From NCBI GenBank assembly GCA_041485285.1, contig JBGPJF010000009.1:1-64000 (forward strand): a DNA stretch of 64,000 nucleotides. The letters run 5' to 3'. A model generated the notes under the pieces. It saw only the letters and a list, made by a program, of their open reading frames with translations, had not been told where the DNA came from and ran no database searches. Each line of letters begins with the position of its first letter. The stretch's first letter is position 1. The position numbers and the translations under genes are program-made. Positions 42,351 to 50,610 of this stretch are shown piece by piece. The stretch is from DATEUP01 sp041485285. GTDB lineage: Archaea; Thermoplasmatota; DTKX01; DATEUP01.

Positions 42351-43718
42351 TCATCCCTCTTTAGGCCCAAATCCTTGATCCAAATCGGGTTTCCGAGATG
42401 TTGTAGGCGATTCTTCGGCTCCCTGACCGTGTAGCCGCCGGCGCATCGGCCGGGGATTACTCCGCCTCTGGCCTGTTGGAATGAGATACTTCTGCGTTAC
42501 ACGGCTTCGGAGATTCGGCCTCGGGATCCCATAGGTTGCGCTTGGAATCCTCTGCTCCGCGTCGCGCACCGGTGATAGCCGACCGTCTAGGGCGTTGGTT
42601 TCGCTTTCGAGAGCGTCCTTCCGCTCCTTTAACCGCGCGACCTGGCTATCTTCACTTTGCCTCTCCTTCGTCACCGCCCGCAACCGGAGCTCCTCCGCTT
42701 CCATCTCCGCGAGTTTCTTCGCGACCGCTTCCGTTTCCATTATCAAGTACCGCCGAGAATCCCTGAAAAGCCGTAACTCAGTGCCCTTTGGCGCGAGTTC
42801 CGCATCCACCTCGCGAAGTTCAACCCTCTTTCTGTTCACGGCCGCCTCGAGAGTGCTCCAGGATGCGATCGCGTCACGGAGTTTGTCGGCCCTGTCGCTT
42901 ACATGCTCGCCGTAACTGGCGAGGCTAAGGGCGATTTGCTCGAGTAGGTCATTGCTAAGGCCCCACTTAGCAGCCTCGTCGAAAAACGAGAACAGGTAAG
43001 CCGCCCTGTCCAATGTGAGTCCGTTATCTTCGGCCTTCGACCGAAGTGCCAGAGCGGCGATGAGCCCCTCTGGGTCGTGTCCCCGCCCCTTCAACCTGGC
43101 AGCGGCCCTGACAAGAGCTTTCAGGTTCTGGACCGTGACGCCGAGGCGACGCAGATCCTTTGCGGTCTTGAGGCGCGTCCTGAGGAGAGCATTGACCGCC
43201 TCGGCTCGTCTCCCGGAATCCTCGACCTCGCGCCTGAGTCGATCCGCGAGTAGCTGGAGATCCCGCACCGCTTGATCTGTGTGCTCGTAGTCCTCGATGA
43301 GCTTCTCAAATTTGACCCCTCGCGCTTCCTCGAGCGCCGCGAGCCTCGTGCCGATGCTCAGGAATTCCTTCGGTGAGAACATCGGATCTCGGAGGCGCAC
43401 GAGAGTCTTGACTGCGAGATCTAGCTCACCTAGCTTCACTCCAATTTCGAGCAACCGTCTTAGGAGCCCGGCCCCGAAGAGTGCCTCTGTCGCGTTGGCG
43501 CGGCTCCTGGTAAGTTCATTGAAGAGAGCCCAGAATTCCTTGAGGTAATCCCCCGCAAATTCAAGGCCACGAAATTTGCCCTCCCTCAATTGCTGCTCAA
43601 GCTCGTTCACGAATGCCTCGGAGACTTTGCACTCTTTCGCGATTTCGGAGTTGGACCGGCCCTCCAGGTACCTTTGGATGATCAATTCTCGCGTCGCTAC
43701 GTCGATTTTGGGTGGCAA
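42351..43718 (-). CDS. HTH plus long coiled-coil protein
   Basis: The TTG at 43718 is chosen because GGAGG (43726-43730 on the plus coordinates) lies seven bases upstream and a TATA-like CCTTAAATC lies about 65 bases upstream; the longer frame to 43829 starts with unlike sequence. The 455-residue product begins with a resolvase-like helix-turn-helix ('IIQRYLEGRSNSEIAKECKV', 'SEAFVNELEQQL'). About 340 helical residues follow, with heptad-rich stretches ('QLLADRLRREVEDSGRRAEA', 'VAKKLAEMEAEELRLRAVTK'). The C-terminal ~60 residues are basic and disordered. It may bind element DNA and oligomerise, as partition or silencing proteins do. No family is recognised. Confidence 0.65.
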   Translation of the reverse strand: MPPKIDVATRELIIQRYLEGRSNSEIAKECKVSEAFVNELEQQLREGKFRGLEFAGDYLKEFWALFNELTRSRANATEALFGAGLLRRLLEIGVKLGELDLAVKTLVRLRDPMFSPKEFLSIGTRLAALEEARGVKFEKLIEDYEHTDQAVRDLQLLADRLRREVEDSGRRAEAVNALLRTRLKTAKDLRRLGVTVQNLKALVRAAARLKGRGHDPEGLIAALALRSKAEDNGLTLDRAAYLFSFFDEAAKWGLSNDLLEQIALSLASYGEHVSDRADKLRDAIASWSTLEAAVNRKRVELREVDAELAPKGTELRLFRDSRRYLIMETEAVAKKLAEMEAEELRLRAVTKERQSEDSQVARLKERKDALESETNALDGRLSPVRDAEQRIPSATYGIPRPNLRSRVTQKYLIPTGQRRSNPRPMRRRLHGQGAEESPTTSRKPDLDQGFGPKEG

Positions 43719-44255
43719 CCTAATGCCTCCAATGCGGTATGTGCATGAGATGGGGGTAGAAAAGCGGAACCGCGGGCTCGATTTAAGGCGAATGCACGGG
43801 GGATTGGCGGGGTAAATGACCCTTTTCACCCCCGGTTACGTCAGATCGAGCAAGAGTTTTCGCGGTGGTAGCAGGGGTTTGACCACGCAAGAAGAGGGTT
43901 TTCACCATTGCGCGGACAGTTCTTGCTCGCGGACACGAGTTTCGGGGTCTCCGATAGGGGTTTGACCGCCGCAATGACGGGTTTGGAAGACCTCCGGCTT
44001 GGCGCGCCGGGCGGATTGGCGCCGTCTTCGGGTTGGTTAAGGGGCTCGCCCTGCTTCGGACGACCCATTCTCCAAGATTCTCTGGCCGAAATTGACCGGT
44101 CTCCGACCGAGCTGTGGCCGCCATCGCCATATCTCCGCCAGAGAGTAGCAACGATCCGGGACGCGGGGCATATCGCTTTGAGATCGACGAAGAGGTCACC
44201 CATCGGGACGGCCCCCACTCCGCAGGATGGGCGTGACCTCTCTTGGAGGCGAGAG
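43719..44255. other. region without a clear gene
   Basis: About 540 bases. Both strands have open frames (plus from 43908, minus to 43841), but neither translation looks protein-like until the short gene at 44256. Directly upstream of the HTH-coiled-coil gene lies its probable promoter (GATTTAAGG at 43781-43789 in plus orientation). Confidence 0.4.
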
Positions 44256-44498
44256 TTGCGGGTGCCCGGTGGGCCGGCCGCCCCCCGCAAGCCCGCCCGC
44301 CGCCTTCCGGCGCCCGAAGGGAACATCGGCGAGCCCAACATCGACCTGGGTCCCCTAAAGCGCGTGGCCCGGCAGCTACCCGCAGGCAATCTGGCCCGGG
44401 AGCTGATTCTCCAAGAGGCCGACGCGCTGCCCCGGGGCGAGTACTGCGTTAAGGTCGTTGTTTGGTTTCAATTGATCCGGGCCAGCGGCGACAAATAG
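44256..44498 (+). CDS. small helical protein (80 aa)
   Basis: TTG 44256 is chosen because GGAGG lies six to seven bases upstream and the protein-like part starts soon after. The 80-residue product has a disordered Pro/Arg-rich start and a helical second half: 'IDLGPLKRVARQLPAGNLAR', 'ELILQEADALPRGEYCVKVV', ending VWFQLIRASGDK. The helical pattern looks evolutionarily shaped (regular leucines, acidic-Leu-Pro turn, aromatic C-terminal helix), but I cannot name a family. It sits alone between the HTH-coiled-coil gene and IS630 debris. Confidence 0.45.
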   Translation: MRVPGGPAAPRKPARRLPAPEGNIGEPNIDLGPLKRVARQLPAGNLARELILQEADALPRGEYCVKVVVWFQLIRASGDK

Positions 44499-44749
44499 GG
44501 CGAGATCTGAACGTATCATCTGCGGGTTTGCTCCCAACCAGGATTGAACCGGCGCGCAATGGGCGAATTGGGTGTTGGGGAAAAAGTCGAAACCGCGTGT
44601 CCCCAAACCCCGTCGCGGACGGCCGCCCGCCCGAAGGGGTTTCACTTCGGCTGGTTTCGTTGCCGGCGCCCCTCGAAGGTAACTCATCCAGACGGATAGA
44701 GGACCGACCGAGCCCACGTTAAGGTGCCGGTTCCCAACGCCGGATCCGA

Positions 44750-45055
44750 CTACGACCAGGTCTTTGCCGTGTCGGTGATCATCTCTCGCCCAGACGAATC
44801 GTAAGCATCTGACATCGACCCAGCGGCTCGCTTCGCCCAGGTCTTCGCCTCTTCCCAGAGCTGCGGGTCCGCGGAGATTCGGGCCCGCGCCGCTGCTAGG
44901 GCTGCAACGGCGAATTCGCACCACGCCCTCCTCCGGTACTCAGGGCGGATTCGGATGTCGACATCGGCTCGCTTGGCGCCGGTGGACCCATCAAGCTCCC
45001 CTTTCAACGAGTTTACGCGGGCCTTGGCCTCCTCAAGTTGCTCGCGTACGCGTTC
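44750..45055 (-). pseudogene. truncated coiled-coil protein remnant
   Basis: The minus frame is open from a TAG at about 45056 and reads 'ERVREQLEEAKARVNSLKGE' before any good start codon; TTG 45007 is the first usable one. The 85-100 residue product is charged and helical ('RRRAWCEFAVAALAAARARI'). A coiled-coil segment that begins abruptly at the edge of an IS630-derived sequence suggests that the 5' part of a larger gene was removed by that insertion. No family assigned. Confidence 0.4.
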
Positions 45056-45155
45056 CTATCGACACTGCGAGCCGAGGCGGGGGAGGGCGTGGCCCTCCCG
45101 CCGTTGCGGCAGGTCGCTCGAGCGCCAGTGGCGCGGCCATGAAGGCTGGCCGACA

Positions 45156-45909
45156 TTAGGTTGGCCGCCTCCAGATCGGTTTCTTTGTCCTCCTTCGCCT
45201 GTCCCGCTGCGTGTCACCGTATGTCTTGCCCCGATCCTTTCGCTCCTCATTTCGGTACGTCACGGCGGCGTCCATCGCCGCCTTCACCTCGTCCGGCGTC
45301 GTGAACTGCGTCCCCGCCAACGCCAGCTCCTGAAGGTCTCCCGCGTGGGATTCCACGGGGTTCATCCAGCTCGCGCTCGTGGCCGTGGCCACGAGCCGCA
45401 CACGATTTTTCCGCGCCCACTTACGGATCTCCGGCGTCCAATGGTTGCTGCCCCCGTCCTGGATCCAATAGACGAGCTGCGCGCGCGGGTACTTCGCACG
45501 TTCGCGCTGCAAGAACTCGAGCCAGTTCACCGCGTGCTTCGTGCGGTAGACATCCCCCCACAGCCGCTGGCGATGATCATTGGAGTCGCCGGCGTCGCCG
45601 CGGGCGCAGCCGCGCTCGTGCGTGCCGGACACGCGCCGAAGGGTGTGCGGGGCGCCCCGCCTCCTCGCGATCCGCCGCCCAAACCCTGAAGGGCGCCTAC
45701 GGACGGGGTGCGCGGGCGGTCGAGCCTCGTGGCTCGTTTTCACAAGGTGCCGGGAGGGACTCGTAAGCCCCCTTCCGGGCCTCATTGGGGCCAGGTAACG
45801 CATTCGCTGAGGCGCTTGAGGCCGCCGCTCTCGTCCATGCCCATTTGTCCCCGTGGAAAAAAGGCCGAAACCACCGTTTGCGAACCTCCTCCGGCGGGCG
45901 CCCTTCCAT
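45156..45909 (-). pseudogene. IS630-family transposase remnant
   Basis: The C-terminal half, read on the minus strand from about 45560 to 45156, has the IS630/Tc1 pattern. It shows 'HAVNWLEFLQRERAKYPRAQ', 'LVYWIQDGGSNHWTPEIRKW' with the second catalytic Asp, and 'TSASWMNPVESHAGDLQELA' with the final Glu in the usual N-P-x-E context. Upstream, recognisable N-terminal pieces continue in another frame (45697-45909, 'EEVRKRWFRPFFHGDKWAWT'). At least one frameshift therefore breaks the gene and it is inactive. It lies between the truncated coiled-coil ORF and the integrase. Terminal repeats were not identified. Confidence 0.6.
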
Positions 45910-46085
45910 GAAGGAATCTCAGGATACCCTTTGTCGGCTTGGTCATCTAGGGGCTGTGGTGCCAACAGGAGGTTTGGGCTGTGGTTGCGGAAAAATCAGC
46001 CCCTTATCGTGGGGTTCGCCGGGACTGTCGTTCGGCAGCTCGCTGAAACAGCAAGGAGTGCCCCAATACGCCCCACAAGGGGGCC

Positions 46086-47375
46086 TCACTGCGGCCCGAA
46101 AGCCGGCGGGTTGAGCACCGCCTGACTGTGGTTCAGTGGCATTGCGACGGTCCACCCCTGTTCGAGGTATCTCGGCACATCATCAAGCCCAACCACCTTT
46201 TGCCTCGATCCGTTAGATGACCCGGCCCCCATCTTCTTTCGAACCAGCTCCTGGAATGCCTTGGGATCCAGGTCCTCGAAGCTGACTTTTGCCAATTCCT
46301 CTTCGGTGTAGCCGAGACCAATCAACATCACCTTGGCGACATTCGCTTGGGTGTCCGCCTGATGCCGCGTGGGTATCGTAGACAGGAATTCCTCGCACCT
46401 ACCGTACGCCTCCCGCATGTCCTCGACCATCTCCTTCGGAAGCCGCCCCTTGTTCGTCGTGTATCTCGCTTCCATGCTGCCCGTGTGCCCCATCCAGAAC
46501 ACCCGGTAGTCGTGAGCCACCTTGCCCTTGCTTTCGCCGTAGAGGAGCTGCGTGTCAAAGAACGCCCGGAGCACATAGGGGCGCCATCGGAAGCCGGCGT
46601 CCCGGATCGCCTTCCGGATCCCGTCGCCGATGTTCAGCGTACGGATGAATTGCTTATCCGCCTTCGCGGGCGACACGAGGTCCGTATCCGATCCAAGGCT
46701 CTCCCCCGCCCGAAGGCGGGCCTCGAGGTATTCCTTGAGGTAACCGGACCCTTCCTCACCAAGAAACGTGAAGTAGCGGTGGCCCGCCTTCGACAGCTCG
46801 GGCCGGACGACCACGCGCGTGGGGACCTTCTCGAATTTGACCTCGTTGCCGTTGATCTGTAACTCCGGCAGGTCGCGGATCCGCAAGCCATCGTCCCCTC
46901 GGTAGTTGCCGATCACCTCGAGCCGGATACCGGAATGGGCCACAAACGCGCACGAGACGCGGTCGCGCGGCGAGGCCGCGAGGAAGATTCGACGCAACTC
47001 GTCCTGCGTGGGCACGCGCTCATCGCTGAGCGTCGGGGTTGCTTGTGCGTCCTCGATCTTGATGTTCCGTGTTAGCTTTTTGCCGTTGTGATCGAGCCAC
47101 GAAACGGCGGCTTTCTTGACGACCGCAGCGTAGGAGCCAGCCTTGCCCTCCTTTTGCATCTTCGTGACGTGGTCCGAGAGGAGGTCGTCGCGCTTCTTTC
47201 CGTTCATCTTCGCGAAGGCGGCCGGGCTTAGGTTGTACTCCTCAAGGAATAGCCCCAGGATGCGCAGGTAGTTGTCCGCCGTGGCCTGCGCGCCCCGCGC
47301 CACATTCTCATTCCACCGGCGGACGTCCTCGTCTTCGAGGAGTCTCTTGTGTCGCCCGCGTTCACGTTTTGGCAC
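46086..47375 (-). CDS. archaeal tyrosine recombinase (integrase)
   Basis: GTG 47375 is chosen because it opens the protein-like sequence (PKRERGRHKRLLEDEDVRRW), whereas the longer frame upstream runs through the tRNA gene. The 429-residue product has a SAM-like core-binding domain at about 20-120 ('ATADNYLRILGLFLEEYNLS') and a catalytic domain. The catalytic domain carries Arg in 'AHSGIRLEVIGN', 'RPYVLRAFFDTQLL' (Y-x-x-R in place of H-x-x-R), 'WMGHTGSMEARYTTNKG' (G-H box) and the nucleophile Tyr in 'ARYTTN'. It starts 53 bases from the 3' end of tRNA-Glu, the standard position for an element integrated there. All catalytic residues are present, so it may be active. Confidence 0.85.
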   Translation of the reverse strand: MPKRERGRHKRLLEDEDVRRWNENVARGAQATADNYLRILGLFLEEYNLSPAAFAKMNGKKRDDLLSDHVTKMQKEGKAGSYAAVVKKAAVSWLDHNGKKLTRNIKIEDAQATPTLSDERVPTQDELRRIFLAASPRDRVSCAFVAHSGIRLEVIGNYRGDDGLRIRDLPELQINGNEVKFEKVPTRVVVRPELSKAGHRYFTFLGEEGSGYLKEYLEARLRAGESLGSDTDLVSPAKADKQFIRTLNIGDGIRKAIRDAGFRWRPYVLRAFFDTQLLYGESKGKVAHDYRVFWMGHTGSMEARYTTNKGRLPKEMVEDMREAYGRCEEFLSTIPTRHQADTQANVAKVMLIGLGYTEEELAKVSFEDLDPKAFQELVRKKMGAGSSNGSRQKVVGLDDVPRYLEQGWTVAMPLNHSQAVLNPPAFGPQ

Positions 47376-47427
47376 AATAGACCGACTAATTGCCCACGTA
47401 TTTGACGGTTTTGAACCGTGATAGGGA

Positions 47428-47500
47428 TGCTCCCGCCGGGATTTGAACCCGAGTCCCCAGCTCGAGAGGCTGGGATGATTGGCCGCTACACTACGGGAGC
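47428..47500 (-). tRNA. tRNA-Glu (anticodon CTC)
   Basis: Read on the minus strand, 73 bases fold into a full cloverleaf: acceptor GCTCCCG pairing with CGGGAGC and discriminator A, a D-arm with GTGTAGCGG, anticodon stem CCAGC/GCTGG with loop CTCTCGA (anticodon CTC), and T-arm CGGGTTCAAATCCCG. CCA is not encoded. The 3' end faces the integrase gene, and two degraded copies of its 3' half occur to the left, so it probably serves as the attachment site. Confidence 0.95.
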
Positions 47501-47563
47501 GCCCTCGCGGCGCCAGAGGGAATTCGCGAACCCGAAGGCCGGTTAAAGCCCTTTCGGGGGGCA

Positions 47564-50410
47564 TCAGCGCGGCGCGTCGGCCGGCGCGACCGATTCGGGC
47601 CCCGCCGCCGCGGGCTTTGCCGGCGGGCCGAACTTGAGGTTCTTCTGGATCCGCTTCATCCAGGCCACATACACGCCCTCCGGCGGCGGCGGGTGCTTCC
47701 GCCTCTTCACCCACACCAGCGCAAGCGCCGGGAACAGGAACATCGCCATCACCATGTTCATCACGAGCAGGATGATGATCATCCCCACGAACTGCTGGAT
47801 CGACGCGATGTTCATCGCAAACATCCCCGCAAAGCCCATCACCATCGTGCTCGTCGCTTCGAGGAACGAGATGCCCGCCTTCTCCACCGCGTTCGTGATC
47901 GACTTGGCCGTGTAGCCCTCCAGGCGCATGCGCTGCGTGATCTGCACCGCGAAGTCGACGCCCGTCCCCACGGCAATCGACCCAATCATGACAGTGACCG
48001 TCGATAACGGGATATTCAGCAACACGAGGATCAGCGGCTCCATCATGCACACGACGGTCACCGGCACCATCGTGAGCAGCGCCACGCGCAGGTCGCCGAA
48101 CACGAGCCAAATGTGCATGAAAGTGAGGAAGAGCGCGACGGCAAGCGAGATGAGCTGCCCCTTGATGATGAGGTCGTTCACCGCCAGCGTGACCGTTTGA
48201 ACTCCCGCCATGTGGAGGATCTCGGTGTTCGTCCGCGCCCGCGCGCCGTCGTCGATGGCGCCGTTGATCCCCGCGACGATCTCGCGCGTCCTGTCGATGG
48301 CGAGGAAAGGCATGAGCAGGTAGACCACCGCCGACTTGAGCGCCGGGTCCACGAGCATGGAGCGCAGCTCGACCGGGACCGACCCATAGAAGATCGCGAG
48401 CATCTGCTGCGCGCTCGTCTCCGTAGGGGCCTGGTGGATCAGGTCCCACAGGGTGGCGTTGGCCGGCAGGCTCACGTTGAACCCGCCGATGCTCACCTGG
48501 TCGGGGCTCTTGACGAGCTTCATCACCGTGATGATCGAGATCGTTTGGATGACCGGGGCCTTCGGGTCGTTCAGTGCCGAGATGGCAGTCTGCGCCCGGT
48601 CTAACTCGTCTAAGGTCGCCACTTGGTTGAAGTTGCCGCGCACAAGCACGATGCCCATCTGGCCCCCGCCCATCGTCGCGGAGTAGTCGCGCATCGCCTC
48701 CACCGAGGGCGAGCCTGCCGGGGACATCGTGAGGTAGTCCACGTCAAACGAGATCTTGCCGGCCGCCAGCGTGCCGAGCGACCCGGCGACCATCAGGAAT
48801 GCCACGAAAATGATTAGGCCCTTTTTCCGACCGGGGACCTCCGCGACGCGCTTCATGTCTTGGAAGGCGACTTTCTTCTTGTAGCCCAGGATCACGATCA
48901 GCGCGGGGATGAGCGCGTAGGTGAAGATGTACGTGAACGTGATGCCGATCGTGAGCGCAAGGCCGAGCGTCCAGATCGGCGGGAGCGTGCCGATCATGAG
49001 CGCGAAGAACCCGATGCCCGTGGCCACCGCCGAGAGGAAGATCGCGGGGTTGATGCGGATGACCGCGTGCGCGACGCGCTCCTCGCGGGTCTCGCCGACC
49101 TCCTCGACATAGCGGTTGATGACGTAGAGGCCGTAGGAGACGCCGATCGAAAGCAGCATGGGGGCGGCAAGCACGACTTGCGGCGCTAAGATCACGGTGT
49201 CGGGAGCTAACTCATGGGCAAGGCCCGTGAGGCCGTACGCGATGCCCGAGGCGAGCATGACCGGCAGCAGCGTGAGCACCCACACGCGCCAGTTGCGGTG
49301 CCAGAAGTACAGCACCCCGACGAGCCCCAGGATGATGAGCGGCAGCGCGCGGACAAGCTCCTTCGAGACCCCCTGTTGGAGGTCGCGGAACACAATCACG
49401 GGGCCGCTGATCCGGACCACGAGGTTGCCGCCGTTCTGCGCGTTGATCGCGGCCGCGAGCGCTTCGGCCCGCTTGAGCACGGAATCCTGGAGCGCGAGGT
49501 CCTTCGAGAGGCCGAAGAGCACGACCAGCCGGTTGTACGTCCCGTTGCTCCCGCTGTCGCGGTTGACCAGCATCGACGCGCGCTGCTCGGGGTCGATGCT
49601 GTCGATGACCTGGTCGATCTCGTTCTGGTCCGACGGGAGCGAGTACGTGGCGTTTGGAATCAGCGCCTCAGGCGGGACGCCATAGATGGCGTTCAACGCG
49701 TGCCCCACGTTCGAGGTCGTCACATGGGCGACCTTGACGATCGTCGGGGCCGAGAGCGTCCAGTTGACCCCGTCGATCGACCCCACGTCGTCTAAGCGCC
49801 AGTCCACGCTCCTCAGCTCCCCGTCGGAGCCCACCGCGCGCACGTCGCCTTCGAAGTCCGAGACCTGCGACAGCCAACGGTACTCGGTGATGTTGCCTTC
49901 GATGTAGAGGTCAAACAGGGCGATCATGAGGTCGGTCGAATAGTTCTGGCGGATCTGCGCCATGATCTGCGTCGCGGGGTCGTCCTGGGGGAGGAACACG
50001 TCGAGGTCGGCGCGCATGCCGCTGTGGATGCCAAGCTGCGGGGCGCCGAAGATGAACACGGCCGGGGCCGACAAGATCAGCGACACGAGGATGCACGTCG
50101 CGACCACGAGGCGCGGGTGGCGCACGACGCGCTCGACCGGGGACTTGCGGCCCTCCATGAGCGCGAGTTCGATGAGGTAGAGGCGGCCGCGCCGCTCGAG
50201 GCGCGACAGGTGGCGCGCAGCCTTGCCCGCGGGCTTGGAGCCCCTGCGGAAAGAAGACAGGGCAAAGCGCCCGGCCCGCTTCGTTTCGGCGGTGGCAAGC
50301 ACGGGCTTCGTGGGGTCGAACGTGCGGTTGAGCAGCGCGTCGACCCGCGTGTCGAGCTTGTCGAGGAACGCCTTGATGCCCGACTTCGGGGGACCCTCCT
50401 CTCCGGCCAT
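47564..50410 (-). CDS. RND/MMPL-superfamily membrane transporter
   Basis: The 948-residue product has the RND layout: one N-terminal helix ('LVVATCILVSLILSAPAVFI'), a large extracytoplasmic domain, a block of five or six helices (PLIILGLVGVLYFWH ... IFTYALIPALIVILG), a second N-terminal-like helix, a second extracytoplasmic domain and a final block ('LISLAVALFLTFMHIWLVFG', 'IAVGTGVDFAVQITQRMRLE'). This duplicated fold drives proton-coupled export of lipids or hydrophobic molecules; archaeal members are often linked to membrane lipids. ATG 50410 is preferred to ATG 50422 because a minus-strand TATA-like CTATTTTAT lies 30 bases upstream of it. It abuts tRNA-Glu, outside the island. Confidence 0.85.
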   Translation of the reverse strand: MAGEEGPPKSGIKAFLDKLDTRVDALLNRTFDPTKPVLATAETKRAGRFALSSFRRGSKPAGKAARHLSRLERRGRLYLIELALMEGRKSPVERVVRHPRLVVATCILVSLILSAPAVFIFGAPQLGIHSGMRADLDVFLPQDDPATQIMAQIRQNYSTDLMIALFDLYIEGNITEYRWLSQVSDFEGDVRAVGSDGELRSVDWRLDDVGSIDGVNWTLSAPTIVKVAHVTTSNVGHALNAIYGVPPEALIPNATYSLPSDQNEIDQVIDSIDPEQRASMLVNRDSGSNGTYNRLVVLFGLSKDLALQDSVLKRAEALAAAINAQNGGNLVVRISGPVIVFRDLQQGVSKELVRALPLIILGLVGVLYFWHRNWRVWVLTLLPVMLASGIAYGLTGLAHELAPDTVILAPQVVLAAPMLLSIGVSYGLYVINRYVEEVGETREERVAHAVIRINPAIFLSAVATGIGFFALMIGTLPPIWTLGLALTIGITFTYIFTYALIPALIVILGYKKKVAFQDMKRVAEVPGRKKGLIIFVAFLMVAGSLGTLAAGKISFDVDYLTMSPAGSPSVEAMRDYSATMGGGQMGIVLVRGNFNQVATLDELDRAQTAISALNDPKAPVIQTISIITVMKLVKSPDQVSIGGFNVSLPANATLWDLIHQAPTETSAQQMLAIFYGSVPVELRSMLVDPALKSAVVYLLMPFLAIDRTREIVAGINGAIDDGARARTNTEILHMAGVQTVTLAVNDLIIKGQLISLAVALFLTFMHIWLVFGDLRVALLTMVPVTVVCMMEPLILVLLNIPLSTVTVMIGSIAVGTGVDFAVQITQRMRLEGYTAKSITNAVEKAGISFLEATSTMVMGFAGMFAMNIASIQQFVGMIIILLVMNMVMAMFLFPALALVWVKRRKHPPPPEGVYVAWMKRIQKNLKFGPPAKPAAAGPESVAPADAPR

Positions 50411-50435
50411 CTGGCGAACCATCTGGGGGGCGGGG

Positions 50436-50445
50436 ATAAAATAGG
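50436..50445 (-). promoter_or_regulatory. TATA-like box for the RND transporter gene
   Basis: CTATTTTAT on the minus strand is 30 bases from ATG 50410 but only 18 from ATG 50422, which favours the inner start. Confidence 0.45.
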
Positions 50446-50574
50446 CTCCCTGGACGGCAACCGAACGGGGGCACCGTCATCGGGTGTTCCGGTCGGGCGC
50501 GGTTCTAACCAGCCCCCAGGCGCCGTTAGCACGGCCTTTTCCCCTGTGGTGGGCACGAGCAATGTCACCAGAGC

Positions 50575-50583
50575 CTTATATCC
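50575..50583 (+). promoter_or_regulatory. TATA-like box for the 50611 surface-protein gene
   Basis: CTTATATCC is centred 32 bases before ATG 50611, with no Shine-Dalgarno sequence. It predicts a leader of only a few bases. Confidence 0.55.
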
Positions 50584-50610
50584 GGCTCACCCACATCGCT
50601 TCTGCGCACG

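Larger units (their letters stand above)
39567..47427. mobile_element. putative integrated element with tyrosine recombinase at tRNA-Glu
   Basis: The segment is bounded by the intact tRNA-Glu 3' end (47428) and a degenerate same-orientation copy (39536-39566). The integrase gene begins 53 bases from the tRNA. Cargo: a secreted coiled-coil protein, AbrB-type protein, GIY-YIG domain protein, winged-helix protein, HTH-coiled-coil protein, small proteins and an IS630 remnant. No replication gene is recognised, so it is an integrative genomic island rather than an evident plasmid or virus. The left boundary is provisional. Confidence 0.45.

Noticed and set aside
43841..44389. 182-codon minus-strand gene
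   Set aside because: Composition is random-looking and it overlaps the better-supported small gene at 44256.
47376..48449. N-terminal extension of the integrase frame
   Set aside because: The frame continues through the tRNA gene and the antisense of the transporter gene; the protein-like sequence begins at GTG 47375.
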